64,000 bases of DNA from Candidatus Nitronereus thalassa (GCF_032191465.1 NZ_JAQOUE010000001.1:1550001-1614000); one strand, 5' to 3'; positions 16,061-25,258 are shown, counted from the stretch's first letter. A program made the numbers and translations. The notes: generated by a model not told the origin, from the letters alone.

Positions 16061-17566
16061 ATGAGTGCCACTGTGACCGAAACTCCGCTCTTACCCTCCG
16101 TGCAAAAATTTCTCGCCACAGAAGGCAAACTGCTTATTGATGGAACCTGGATCCCAGCTCTTTCAGGGAAGACGTTTTCCACTTTCAACCCCGCCACAGG
16201 AGAACCCATGTGCCAAGTGGCTGAAGGACAAAAGGGCGATATCGATCTCGCCGTGAAGGCTGCTCGACGGGCTTTTGATAAAGGTCCGTGGCGAAAACTG
16301 ACCGCGTCAGAACGTGGAAAAATGATTTGGAAATTGGCTGACCTCATGGAAGCCCGACTAGAAGACTTTGCCCAATTGGAATCTTTGGATAATGGAAAAC
16401 CCGTGGCTGTGGCCCGAGTGGCTGATGTACCCCTAGCCATCGATTTGTTTCGGTATATGGCAGGATGGACCACTAAGATCGAAGGCAACACGATTCCGAT
16501 TTCCGTGCCCTATGCCCCTGGGGCTCAATTTCATGCTTACACACTTCGCGAACCCGTTGGCGTAGTCGGACAAATCATTCCCTGGAATTTTCCTCTCCTC
16601 ATGGCCGCGTGGAAATTAGGTCCAGCCCTTGCTGCCGGTTGTACCATTGTGCTGAAACCCGCTGAACAAACACCATTGTCGGCCCTGCTTCTTGGAGAAT
16701 TGTTTTGTGAAGCCGGATTTCCTCCAGGGGTCTTAAATATCGTGACAGGCTTTGGCGAAACAGCCGGAGCAGGCCTGGCTGCTCACCCTGATGTGGATAA
16801 AGTGGCATTCACAGGATCCACAGAAGTCGGGAAATTAATCGCCAAGGCCGCTACCGGCAATCTCAAAAAAGTCTCCCTCGAATTAGGCGGAAAATCTCCC
16901 AGTCTCGTATTGCCCGATGCCAACATCGAGAGCACCATTCCGGGTGTGGCCAATGCCATCTTTTTTAATCATGGACAATGTTGTTGCGCCGGGTCACGTC
17001 TGTATGTAGACAAATCTATTTTTGACAAAGTCGTCTCTGGGGTGGCGGAGCAAGCTAAGAAGATAAAAGTCGGTCCTGGCATGGACGCCCAAACCGACAT
17101 GGGCCCGCTGGTCTCCGATGAGCAACAACAACGAGTCTTAGGATATTTAGAGTCAGGGATGAACGAAGGCGCCAAAGCCATGGTGGGAGGCGGACGGGTT
17201 GGGACTAAAGGATATTTTATTGAACCGACCGTCCTTGTCAACACAAACCAAAAGATGAAAGTCATTCAGGAAGAAATTTTTGGTCCCGTAGTTTGCGCCG
17301 AACCGTTTACAGATTTGGAGGAGGTTGTCACGAAAGCGAATGACAGCATCTACGGATTGGCTTCAGCCATTTGGACCAAGGATATCGGCAAAGCCCACCG
17401 CATTGCCGCCCAGCTTCGCGCGGGAACCGTGTGGATCAACTGTCACAATATTTTCGATGCGGCACTGCCCTTCGGCGGCTACAAACAATCAGGATGGGGG
17501 AGGGAAATGGGCCACGAGGCCATCGATCTGTATACTGAGGTGAAGTCCGTCTGTGCGCTATTGTAA
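16061..17566 (+). CDS. NAD-type aldehyde dehydrogenase
   Basis: 501 residues, full length for the ALDH superfamily. The start at MSATVTETPLLP is fixed by GAGGAGGTCTGCC just before it. Signatures are the cofactor segment VVGQIIPWNFPLLMAAWKL, FTGSTEVGKLI, the active-site glutamate in LELGGKSPSLV, and the catalytic cysteine in FFNHGQCCCAGSRLYV; GYKQSGWGREMG is near the end. The GQCCCAGSR context and overall order fit ALDH2/betaine-aldehyde-type enzymes that oxidise aliphatic or aromatic aldehydes to acids. The physiological substrate cannot be read from neighbours, which are unrelated. The gene is single and followed by a gene in the opposite orientation. Confidence 0.96.
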   Translation: MSATVTETPLLPSVQKFLATEGKLLIDGTWIPALSGKTFSTFNPATGEPMCQVAEGQKGDIDLAVKAARRAFDKGPWRKLTASERGKMIWKLADLMEARLEDFAQLESLDNGKPVAVARVADVPLAIDLFRYMAGWTTKIEGNTIPISVPYAPGAQFHAYTLREPVGVVGQIIPWNFPLLMAAWKLGPALAAGCTIVLKPAEQTPLSALLLGELFCEAGFPPGVLNIVTGFGETAGAGLAAHPDVDKVAFTGSTEVGKLIAKAATGNLKKVSLELGGKSPSLVLPDANIESTIPGVANAIFFNHGQCCCAGSRLYVDKSIFDKVVSGVAEQAKKIKVGPGMDAQTDMGPLVSDEQQQRVLGYLESGMNEGAKAMVGGGRVGTKGYFIEPTVLVNTNQKMKVIQEEIFGPVVCAEPFTDLEEVVTKANDSIYGLASAIWTKDIGKAHRIAAQLRAGTVWINCHNIFDAALPFGGYKQSGWGREMGHEAIDLYTEVKSVCALL

Positions 17567-17629
17567 GTAAGAAAATGGGTTGAGTAAAAGAAGGCGCTAA
17601 AAAAATTCGTTTTCGGTTGATCGCCTGTT

Positions 17630-17977
17630 TTAGGCAACCTGACGATTTTCATCAGATTCAAGGAAGTAATATTCATTCGAAGCCTCGGCCTCACGGGCGC
17701 CTCGAATAACCTGCCTCCAGCATCGACGACATAGATCATGATCTTTCAAACTCACGGTCCTTCCAAGCTTTCCTGAATGTGGATTTCGTTTAGGAGACAC
17801 ATGAATTTTAACATCCGTGCCACATTGAGAACATTTGCATAGGCCTCCTGCATGACTTTTGAATTCCCTTACCCTCTTCGAATGAGAAAAGGACTCATCT
17901 TCCCAGAGTGAAAACATCAATCCATAATCTTCTGATTGGCAATCCATCATCGGATATGAAATAGCCAAACGGGCCAT
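17630..17977 (-). CDS. Small cysteine-rich protein (zinc-ribbon-like)
   Basis: 115 residues. A central LCKCSQCGTDVKIHV and a later LCRRCWRQVI give two cysteine pairs about 35 residues apart, joined by a basic, glycine-rich stretch (KRNPHSGKLGRTVSLKDHD). This is the pattern of a zinc ribbon, perhaps nucleic-acid binding. The ends are acidic. No family is recognised. It is convergent with the aldehyde dehydrogenase gene, 63 bases away. The stop overlaps a weak hairpin (GCCT-AAAAC-AGGC) followed by a T-run, a possible terminator. Confidence 0.7.
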   Translation of the reverse strand: MARLAISYPMMDCQSEDYGLMFSLWEDESFSHSKRVREFKSHAGGLCKCSQCGTDVKIHVSPKRNPHSGKLGRTVSLKDHDLCRRCWRQVIRGAREAEASNEYYFLESDENRQVA

Positions 17978-18384
17978 GGCAACCTCCGTGTCGTTCTGGG
18001 TGATGCATCAGGGGCACCAACCAATTCAGTATCAATACGTATTCACCAATGCATTCCTTAAATTATTCTCACAGAATGAGCAAAGGAGGTGCCAAAACTG
18101 ATATTTTAAGAATTTCCAGTCGCAACATATTGTAAAGTATGGAAGTTTTCGAATGTATATAACAATTTCCACACATGTCCATTGACCCCATGAGGGAAGT
18201 TAGGAAGTTTGGAATATGGGATTTTTTGACAGGCTGTCAGACGTGGGGACAGGCTTATTGAAAAAGATTCAACGGTTGGAAGGCATGAAGCTAAAACAAA
18301 AATCCTGCAGACATTCTTCGTTGCGCTTCAGAAACCTCAATGAAAAAAACCAGGTAATCAGAAAATTTTCGAGTCACAGGTAGG
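17978..18384. other. Intergenic region upstream of the zinc-ribbon gene
   Basis: About 407 bases with no supported gene. An AAAGGAGGTG at about 18083 looks like a ribosome binding site but no start codon or frame follows it. The region is AT-rich with several T-runs; no clear promoter or repeat can be assigned. Confidence 0.5.
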
Positions 18385-18834
18385 CTATCGCACTTTCGCA
18401 CCAGGCGCTGATTCATTGAGGATAAGCCAGTACAGACCAAGCTGCTGAACAGCCTGAGTAAATTCTACGAAATCCACGGGTTTTCGAACATAACTATTGG
18501 CCCCAAGTTTATAACTTTTCATCAAGTCCTGTTCCTCTTTGGACGAGGTCAAAATCACCACCGGCAAAAATCTCGTGCGATCGTCAGCCCGCAATCGTCG
18601 CAAAACTTCCAACCCATCGATTTTAGGAAGTTTTAAATCGAGAAGAATAAGCTGAGGCATCACACTTAAATCCCGTCCAGCATGAACCCCGGTACCAAAC
18701 AAATATTCCAAGGCTTGAACCCCGTCCCGCGCAATAACCACCTGGTTGAGAATATTATTTTTTCCTAATGCCCTCATGGTCAGTTCCTCATCATCCGGGT
18801 GATCTTCAACCAACAAAATGACTTTTTCACTCAT
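18385..18834 (-). CDS. CheY-like response regulator (Rcp1-type)
   Basis: 149 residues, a single receiver domain. ILLVEDHPDDEELTMRAL carries the acidic pocket, MPQLILLDLKLPKIDGLEVL the phospho-acceptor aspartate, PVVILTSSKEEQD the threonine/serine switch, and ANSYVRKPVDF the lysine. The HPDDEELTMRAL and LDLKLPKIDGLEVLRRLR patterns are typical of Rcp1-like regulators that work with bacteriophytochrome-type or similar kinases. There is no output domain, so it signals by protein contact. Its ATG overlaps the stop of the kinase gene upstream (ATGA), which marks them as a pair. Confidence 0.95.
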   Translation of the reverse strand: MSEKVILLVEDHPDDEELTMRALGKNNILNQVVIARDGVQALEYLFGTGVHAGRDLSVMPQLILLDLKLPKIDGLEVLRRLRADDRTRFLPVVILTSSKEEQDLMKSYKLGANSYVRKPVDFVEFTQAVQQLGLYWLILNESAPGAKVR

Positions 18835-20150
18835 ATCTTGCCTCCCTCATTTTCCAAGGTAAAGAAAAAGGTGGCCCCTTTTCCTACAGACGCCTCGGCC
18901 CAAATACGGCCCCCATGACGCTGAATAATTCTATGCACGGTCGCAAGGCCGATTCCGATACCCTGGAACTCACTGACGGCATGTAATCGCTGAAACGCCC
19001 CAAACAATTTATCCGCATACGTCATATCAAAGCCCACCCCATTGTCCCTGACAAAAAACACAGGCTGGGCATAGTGATACGTCATTCCCAGTTCAATGCG
19101 AGGGAACTCTTCATGACTCGTGAATTTCCATGCATTCCCCAATAAATTTTCCAAGATCACTCGGGTTAAGTCCGGGTCGGCCGTCGTACGAAGATTGTCC
19201 ACCACCACCACCTCCACCTGACGGTCCGGATCGGCTTTACTCAGGTCCATGGCAATCGAACGCCCGATCGCTGAGAGATCCACTGATTCAAAAGTTAATT
19301 CAGCACGAATGAGCCGAGCCAGATTCAGCATGGCATCAATGAGCTTCGCCATGCGCTGGCTTGCCTCACGTACCCGTCGTAAATACTGCTTGCCGGTCTC
19401 ATCAAGTTTGTCGTGATAGTCGTCCAAGACGGCCTGACTAAATCCATCGATTCCTCGCAATGGTGCCCGCAAATCGTGGGAAACTGAGTAGCTGAATGCT
19501 TCCAACTCTTTATTAGAAGCCTCCAATTGAGTCGTACGATCCAATAGATCCGCATTGAGCTTGCGCATATGCTCTTCGACTCGTTGACGCTCAGTAATTT
19601 CCCGAGTCAGGCCAGCATTGGCCTCTTCAAGCTTGGCAGTTCGTTCATGTACTCGATGTTCAAGATCCAAATGAGCCTGACGCAATTCTTCTTCGACTCT
19701 TAAACGCTCACCCATTTGACGCTGCAGCTCAAGATTGGCCTCCCTCAGGGCTGACGTACGTTCCATGACCCGCTGTTCCAACTCCATGGATGTGCGACGA
19801 AGCTTACTAATAACCAGGCCTAACCCACCTAACCAAATCACAATCAATAAGGCAGTCCATCCATACAGGTTGTACCAATCCTGAAATCGGACCCGTTGAA
19901 CGATATCGCTGGAATACAGGCCCTCGAGTTCATCCAACGCTTTTGAATACACCTGAACATCTGCCACAGCCATCGACTGAATCAAATCGCCCTGAAGCTG
20001 GGATACCTGCAGCAGCATGAGGGCCAAGCTCGAACAAAACACCACCGTGAGCACCAGCACCATGCGCTCATACAGCGGATCCATAAATCGAGTGAATGCA
20101 TGATTCATAACTTGACCGATTTCCAACACACGTTCACGGAGGGTTCCCAT
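18831..20150 (-). CDS. Membrane histidine kinase with coiled-coil linker
   Basis: 439 residues. Two membrane segments (about 30-48, LVLTVVFCSSLALMLLQV, and 97-114, WTALLIVIWLGGLGLVI) bracket a short external loop of about 45 residues. A long coiled coil follows with three related stretches (ELEQRVMERTSALREAN, DLEHRVHERTAKLEEAN, LLDRTTQLEASN). The phospho-histidine box is FSYSVSHDLRAPLRGIDGF; the ATPase domain has NLLGNAWKFT, VRDNGVGFDM and GIGIGLATVHRIIQRHGG. The small external loop suggests sensing in or near the membrane. It is coupled to the receiver gene downstream and begins 24 bases after the stop of ATPase copy 2 on the same strand. Confidence 0.95.
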   Translation of the reverse strand: MGTLRERVLEIGQVMNHAFTRFMDPLYERMVLVLTVVFCSSLALMLLQVSQLQGDLIQSMAVADVQVYSKALDELEGLYSSDIVQRVRFQDWYNLYGWTALLIVIWLGGLGLVISKLRRTSMELEQRVMERTSALREANLELQRQMGERLRVEEELRQAHLDLEHRVHERTAKLEEANAGLTREITERQRVEEHMRKLNADLLDRTTQLEASNKELEAFSYSVSHDLRAPLRGIDGFSQAVLDDYHDKLDETGKQYLRRVREASQRMAKLIDAMLNLARLIRAELTFESVDLSAIGRSIAMDLSKADPDRQVEVVVVDNLRTTADPDLTRVILENLLGNAWKFTSHEEFPRIELGMTYHYAQPVFFVRDNGVGFDMTYADKLFGAFQRLHAVSEFQGIGIGLATVHRIIQRHGGRIWAEASVGKGATFFFTLENEGGKI

Positions 20151-20174
20151 GTTCTCAAAGCCAGTGGCCGCAAT

Positions 20175-22508
20175 TTATCCGACCTGCGCCCCGACCAACT
20201 CCGTCGGGGACGCAACGTCCTCAGTACCAACACCAGCCTGATCCTCTTCGGCGGGAGTTTCGAATTCAGCATCTTCCATATAACTGGGTCGCAGGGGCGT
20301 CACTTCGAGATCAACCGTTTCTTCAGGAGCCAATCGCTTGAGATCCCATTCCGTGATCCATCCTTTCACATATTCCCGCATGCGAGTGCTGGACAACCGC
20401 TCAACAGAGGGAATCGTTGGCGGAGCCCAATGATAAGCAGAGGCATGAATCGTCCGAACTTTTTCTTGGGTTTCTTCAATCATTCGATCGTAGGGACCGA
20501 CCAAACGGGCCCGTTCACTTTCAATCAACCGCATTCCAGCCTCTGCTTGATCGGCCAACAGCACATCGGTTTCCGATCGTCCTTCTCGTAGTTTGTTTGG
20601 AATTTTTTCCCGGTCGCCCTTGTCTTCCAAAATCGCACTTTGAAAATCATCCGTCAGCGCAATGACTGACGCGAGACCTGATTTATATCCAAGATCCGCA
20701 TAGCTCGATGCATCCAATCCACCCATCCATCGCGCGAGCTCGGCATAGGACTTTGCTCGTTGCTTGAGAGAGTAACGCCCAATAATTTCTGCCTCGTCAA
20801 TGAGTAAAATCCATCCTGAATATCCCGAAGCCACCATCAATCGGGAGGCGAATTTAAATCGTTGCAAGGCCAAATCCGTTTGAGAAATTTTTTCAAATGT
20901 GTAGGGATTCGACGCACTACAGGCCTGGAGATACCGCTTGAGTTCGACGACACCAATTGGGTCTCCGGACCAGAAGCGGACAAGACGGTGGCTCAATTCT
21001 CGATCATTGGCCATTCGTTCATACAAGAATAATGTGGCGGCAAATCGGCTATCCAACTCGCCACTGGGTCCATGCACCCACTCATAGAAGTCTGCGTATT
21101 GGGGACCCTGAAAATTCAGCTCTCCTGCAACTTCAGCCAATGTCCCACCGCGCTTCCCAGGGATCAAGATCGTTTCAATTGAGGCACGGTAGATTTTGAC
21201 CAGGCTGTACAACGGGGTTTCTTTACTAATCACAATACGGCTACAGGCAAAATTCTTCTCCAATGCCAACTCTTGAAGATATTCCAAGGTATGAGATTTT
21301 CCAGTCCCGAATCCCCCATCCAACAAGATACCTTTCGTTGTCGTACCTTCGGTCACGCTTCGCTGGGCGTTCTCAAGCATGCGCCGGAATTGTCCTTCAA
21401 TTTCAGGTTGAGCGCACCCCAACACTTGGACGGCATCTCGATTGGGCACTCCGGCCCGTAAGGCTTCGATCGCCCGGCGATGCAACATCTCCTCCCCATT
21501 AGCGACCGGCGTTCCTTGGGTAAACCCGCTCGCGGCAACCCCGGGAGATGCCGAGTCCTTTGAAATCCTGACCAAGGGTGCAAAGGGGTTTTGCCGACGC
21601 TTATCTCGGACATCGTCCCAAATCCGAAGCTTGAGTGCCTCATAACGATTGAGTCCGCGCCGCTCATCTTTCACAAACTCCTCTGGGGCAATCACCACAA
21701 TCAAGCAACCTTCGAGTTCATCCGTTCCATCAACAAATTGACGCAAAACTTCATAGGCGTCCATGGCCGCCGCTGCCGTATAACTCAAGGCTGCATCAGG
21801 TTCTTTTGACCGTTTCACTACCATATACTGACTAATATCTAACGTAAGGATTAACCCACCTTTGCCCACCAATCTCACCCAGTAGACCAGCGAGGCCAGC
21901 ATATCCCTGGCATTGTGTCGCGCGACTTTTTGGAAAATCAGTGCATCTTTGAGTGCGGAAATCAAACGCAGTTCCCCACAAAGCCATTCTTTCACGGCAT
22001 TCGCCAAAAACGGGTTTGGGTCACCACTATCAAGTTGGGCCAGACACAGACGGACCATAGCCATTCGAAATTCTTGGCACATGCCCGAATCACGATAAAT
22101 GGCTTTTTCTAACCAACTCCGGAGCTCACGCCGAAGTAGCATTTCTTCACGATCATTGAGCTCAGCAATGGCTTGAAGGCTAAACGCTGCACGATCATCT
22201 GGCACCTGATATCCGTTTTCAACTAACAGCCGGGATAGGAATAAATGCGCTAATCCATCCCAATCAATTTGTTTCGCAATTTTATGAAATAAACGATCCA
22301 CCATATGAATCTTGGTATATTGCGCATCGGCCTTAGCAAATACGTAGGCATCGTTTTTCGCCATTTTGCTGAATAGCTGCGGCAAGGCACGACGAACCTC
22401 TTCCTCGGCGCTCACGACAAATTTTACCGCAGATCCTCCCTGGCGGAGATAACTTTGGAAATACTCTTTCCTCATGACCTCCAACCAATCCAGAGATGAC
22501 ATGTTCAT
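20175..22508 (-). CDS. Two-part BREX-type (DUF2791/BrxD-like) ATPase, copy 2
   Basis: 777 residues from the ATG of MNMSSLDWLEVMRKEY, chosen because AGAGAGGAT lies before it and the homologous core begins there; the open frame reaches 22820 with unlikely sequence. Residues 10-290 form an ATPase-like domain with GGSAVKFVVS (24-33) in place of Walker A, a Walker B-like LILTLDISQYMV (219-230) and IVVIAPEEF. Residues 360-640 form an intact domain: GGFGTGKS (398-405), SKETPLYSLVKIYRA, ILLIDEAE (567-574) and VIALTDDFQS (615-624). A helical part and an acidic tail follow. It is collinear with copy 1 apart from that copy's N-terminal linker. The coiled-coil gene lies upstream and the kinase gene 24 bases downstream, all minus strand. 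Role unknown; a DNA- or stress-related motor is a guess. Confidence 0.85.
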   Translation of the reverse strand: MNMSSLDWLEVMRKEYFQSYLRQGGSAVKFVVSAEEEVRRALPQLFSKMAKNDAYVFAKADAQYTKIHMVDRLFHKIAKQIDWDGLAHLFLSRLLVENGYQVPDDRAAFSLQAIAELNDREEMLLRRELRSWLEKAIYRDSGMCQEFRMAMVRLCLAQLDSGDPNPFLANAVKEWLCGELRLISALKDALIFQKVARHNARDMLASLVYWVRLVGKGGLILTLDISQYMVVKRSKEPDAALSYTAAAAMDAYEVLRQFVDGTDELEGCLIVVIAPEEFVKDERRGLNRYEALKLRIWDDVRDKRRQNPFAPLVRISKDSASPGVAASGFTQGTPVANGEEMLHRRAIEALRAGVPNRDAVQVLGCAQPEIEGQFRRMLENAQRSVTEGTTTKGILLDGGFGTGKSHTLEYLQELALEKNFACSRIVISKETPLYSLVKIYRASIETILIPGKRGGTLAEVAGELNFQGPQYADFYEWVHGPSGELDSRFAATLFLYERMANDRELSHRLVRFWSGDPIGVVELKRYLQACSASNPYTFEKISQTDLALQRFKFASRLMVASGYSGWILLIDEAEIIGRYSLKQRAKSYAELARWMGGLDASSYADLGYKSGLASVIALTDDFQSAILEDKGDREKIPNKLREGRSETDVLLADQAEAGMRLIESERARLVGPYDRMIEETQEKVRTIHASAYHWAPPTIPSVERLSSTRMREYVKGWITEWDLKRLAPEETVDLEVTPLRPSYMEDAEFETPAEEDQAGVGTEDVASPTELVGAQVG

Positions 22509-22946
22509 GACGATCCTCTCTTTCCCTTGAAATACGTCCACATGATGTAGGCCAATGCAATCATTAGTTTGCCCCCTTGCGGTATCAGTTGGATCGAGAC
22601 TCGTTGGGAGGAGAAAAAATCGAAGAGCCCACAAGTGGGCACAGAGGGGCAATGCTATCGAATAGTCGAACGTTGCAACCAGACCAACCCTGAAAGGAAA
22701 TTTAAGGTTCCCCTTCTCCTCAGGTCTCTTGGCTTTGCGTCCTGCCCTCTCAGGCAGTTTGCCCTTTCGCCTCCTACCTCTATTACTATTACTATCGGAA
22801 GCATCAAAATTTCCTTGCACAGAAAGACGAGGTGAGAGGGAACAACAAAAACGAACATCATGTTGGCAGGATGTTTAGTCACCATACGCAACCGTATGGG
22901 TCAGAAATCAACTGGTCTGGTCAGGATGGCTGAGAAAGAAGGATGG
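22509..22946. other. Spacer between the coiled-coil gene and ATPase copy 2
   Basis: 438 bases without a convincing gene. It contains a perfect short palindrome (GCCCACAAGTGGGC near 22628) and a simple-sequence patch (CTATTACTATTACTAT near 22785). The open frame upstream of the ATPase ATG covers part of it but has no domain, and other short frames look spurious. The length argues that the ATPase gene may have its own promoter. Confidence 0.5.
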
Positions 22947-23750
22947 TTACGCTGCAGACGTAAAGGAGGTGCCGTAATACGTCCGCAGTCGGCCCCCTTG
23001 CGCAATGACACTCAAGACTTTGGTGGCGTCTTTGATGCCAGTACTGGCATGGAAATGAAGCAGGTGACCCTTTTTTGTTTGATTCACTCCACTTTTATCG
23101 AGAAAGTAGAGATCTCGTGCAAATTCTTGTCGAGTATATTCAAACGTTGGGCGTGGCAACATGGTGAGCAATTCATAAATTTCCATTAACGGAATGACGA
23201 TGCCTGTTCCGAGCAGATGCTTTCCACGAATCCCGACGGCGATAGAATAGGCAGAATACAAGATGGCCAAAAATTCGTGAGGTTTAAATCGATACGGCCT
23301 GGTTTGCAAATCCTTTAAGCGTTTCACCAGTAAGGATGGGCGCAATCGAGTTTCTCGAACGCGGTCAATCGTCACAGCCATCTCTTTAGGGTGAACTCGA
23401 ACCAACGCCGGATAGGCAAACAACGTTCCCTCATGTTCAATCAAATCCACGCCCATTTGTTCGGCCATGGATAACAAGTCCTGCTGGAAGCCTAATCCGC
23501 CCAAATAATCCTCTTCATCAAAATTCCAACTCTGGGTCGTTGAGGCCAGTTCCTGTTGTAATTGCGCGGTGAACTGATTGGCTTCATTGAGAGCATGGCG
23601 AAGCTTTTGGAAGTCACCAACACTGGCCGCCGTCCGAATTTTTTTCACCGCAGTCGCCGCCTCAGCAACGGTTCTCACCAGTAGATCTGAATCTTTTTCG
23701 ATTTTGGCCAAGGTTTGTTCGAGATTTGTTCGCACTTGTTGTTCAATCAT
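22947..23750 (-). CDS. Coiled-coil protein of unknown function, possible partner of ATPase copy 2
   Basis: 267 residues from the ATG of MIEQQVRTNLEQTL. Residues 1-75 are strongly helical with heptad-like spacing (IEKDSDLLVRTVAEAATAVKKI, LRHALNEANQFTAQLQQEL), predicted coiled coil. The rest looks like a compact alpha/beta domain: LGFQQDLLSMAEQMGVDLIE, then LFAYPALVRVHPKEMAVTID, RLRPSLLVKRLKDLQ and FKPHEFLAILYSAYSIAV. No family I can name. It has no membrane segment, so it is cytoplasmic. Same-strand position upstream of the large ATPase suggests a functional pair; the 438-base spacer weakens this. ATPase copy 1 has no such neighbour. Confidence 0.75.
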   Translation of the reverse strand: MIEQQVRTNLEQTLAKIEKDSDLLVRTVAEAATAVKKIRTAASVGDFQKLRHALNEANQFTAQLQQELASTTQSWNFDEEDYLGGLGFQQDLLSMAEQMGVDLIEHEGTLFAYPALVRVHPKEMAVTIDRVRETRLRPSLLVKRLKDLQTRPYRFKPHEFLAILYSAYSIAVGIRGKHLLGTGIVIPLMEIYELLTMLPRPTFEYTRQEFARDLYFLDKSGVNQTKKGHLLHFHASTGIKDATKVLSVIAQGGRLRTYYGTSFTSAA

Positions 23751-23819
23751 CACGCGGTTTCCAAAAAGGCCATGGAGACTGAGGCCCCATATAGGGATTA
23801 GACTTCTTTCTCGGCTACC

Positions 23820-23847
23820 TTGACGTTTCCTAAAGACACGCTAGGAT
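23820..23847 (+). promoter_or_regulatory. Possible promoter for the short-chain dehydrogenase gene
   Basis: TTGACG (23820-23825), a 16-base spacer and TAGGAT (23842-23847) lie about 100 bases upstream of the ATG at 23945. The -10 hexamer is imperfect, so this is tentative. Confidence 0.4.
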
Positions 23848-23944
23848 GTAAGAGAGAGGTTTCTGGACATTAGTCCGACTTTCTTTTCATCTTTGCTCTG
23901 CCCCCCCAGGCCACTGCTCATGGGCAGGGAATAGTGCACCCGAG

Positions 23945-24736
23945 ATGACGAATTCGAAACGTCCCTTTGCTATTATTACAGGTGCCTCAAGAGGCATCGG
24001 CGCGGAATATGCCCGAGGATTGGCTCGCCAAAACCACGACCTCCTTATAGTGGCACGAGATAAAGCACGCTTGCGAGAACTTTCCCAAGAATTGGAAACC
24101 GCCCATACTATTCATGCCCATATGTGCGTCTTGGATTTAGCCCAACCCAATTCAGCCCATCAATTGTTTGTAAGGGCCCGGGAATATCGACAAACACCAG
24201 ACCTGCTGATTAATAACGCAGGTTTTGGACTATACGGGGAATTCGTCTCCCACCCCTTACCCAAAATCCAACAAATGCTCCATCTCCACATTCAATCGGT
24301 CGTAGAAAGCATTCGTTTGTTTTTGCCGGGAATGATGGAGCAAGCCTCGGGTACAATTATTAATGTCGCATCGATTGCTGGCATGCTCCCGATTCCCTAC
24401 TTCGCAGAATATGCCGCCACGAAAGCCTTTCTCATTTCCTTTTCTGAAGCACTGGCGGAAGAGGTCAAATCCAGCGGAGTCACCATTCAGGCTTGCTGCC
24501 CCGGTCAAACAGAAACGGACTTTCATGCTTCCGCAGGATTTCGACCTTCAAGTCCTATCCCCATACAAACAGCATCACAAGTCGTTCAAGCTTCTTTGGC
24601 TGCCATCGATAAAAAACAAACCGTTGTGACCGTAGGATGGCCAGGCAAGCTTTCCTCTTTTCTGGCCACATGGGTGCCAAGGACAATTCTCACGAAGCAA
24701 ACCGCCCGACGCACTCGACCACCTTCAATGACATAA
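23945..24736 (+). CDS. Short-chain dehydrogenase/reductase
   Basis: 263 residues of the classical SDR fold. The nucleotide-binding motif is AIITGASRGIGAEYARGLA (TGxxxGIG), with the ARDKARL segment after beta-2 suggesting NADP preference. DLLINNAGFG is the NNAG motif, and the catalytic serine and Tyr-Lys pair lie in INVASIAGMLPIPYFAEYAATKAF (YAATK), split here by a short linker. ACCPGQTETDFH is the PG motif. The substrate is unknown; this DltE-like subgroup is broad. The C-terminal ~40 residues (GWPGKLSSFLATWVPRTIL) are hydrophobic, as in SDRs that sit at the membrane. It is followed 35 bases later by the glycine-rich lipoprotein gene. Confidence 0.93.
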   Translation: MTNSKRPFAIITGASRGIGAEYARGLARQNHDLLIVARDKARLRELSQELETAHTIHAHMCVLDLAQPNSAHQLFVRAREYRQTPDLLINNAGFGLYGEFVSHPLPKIQQMLHLHIQSVVESIRLFLPGMMEQASGTIINVASIAGMLPIPYFAEYAATKAFLISFSEALAEEVKSSGVTIQACCPGQTETDFHASAGFRPSSPIPIQTASQVVQASLAAIDKKQTVVTVGWPGKLSSFLATWVPRTILTKQTARRTRPPSMT

Positions 24737-24771
24737 GGTGCCCTAACCGAGTCCCGAAGGAGTAAAAGGCT

Positions 24772-25209
24772 ATGTTATCGACCTTCACGAAGAGCACATT
24801 CAGACAAAAGTTATTGATCGCCTTATTGGCGTTACTCCTTTGGGGTTGCGCAGGGCCACAGCCTGTCCTTTACCCCAATGCTCACTATGAGGGCGTTGGA
24901 CAAGAACAGGCCGAACGGGATATTGCTGAATGTCGAGAACTAGCGGATGCGCATACGTCCTCCCCGAACCAAGGCCAAGAAATCGCCCAAGGCACTGCGG
25001 TTGGGGCCGGAGTCGGAGCCACGTCCGGCGCAGTTATTGGGGCCATTCAAGGATCGGCAGGAAAGGGCGCGGCTGTGGGCGCCGCGGCTGGCGCCACCGG
25101 CGGATTTCTAAGGTCTATGTTGCGAGGATCTGGCCCAAGCCAGACCTACAAGAATTTTGTGAACACCTGCCTCAAAGAACGAGGGTATAAGCCAATTGGG
25201 TGGGAATAG
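24772..25209 (+). CDS. Glycine-zipper lipoprotein
   Basis: 145 residues. The N-terminus has a lipoprotein signal: basic start, LLIALLALLLWGCAGP with the lipobox cysteine. The middle (AVGAGVGATSGAVIGAIQG and AAVGAAAGATGGFL) is an extended glycine zipper of the kind that packs helices in membranes, found in outer-membrane lipoproteins and slime-type proteins. Two further cysteines occur in the mature part (DIAECREL and VNTCLKERGY). It should be anchored in the envelope; a structural role is the usual guess. It follows the SDR gene on the same strand; GAAGGAG precedes the ATG. Confidence 0.85.
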   Translation: MLSTFTKSTFRQKLLIALLALLLWGCAGPQPVLYPNAHYEGVGQEQAERDIAECRELADAHTSSPNQGQEIAQGTAVGAGVGATSGAVIGAIQGSAGKGAAVGAAAGATGGFLRSMLRGSGPSQTYKNFVNTCLKERGYKPIGWE

Positions 25210-25258
25210 ACGAAGACGGCCTTTTTGGTTCTCGCCAGTAACGGCCCTTCACGACTCA

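Noticed and set aside
22655-22891. Short minus-strand frame with a hydrophobic stretch between the coiled-coil and ATPase genes
   Set aside because: Spans simple-sequence DNA and lacks a ribosome binding site; judged spurious.
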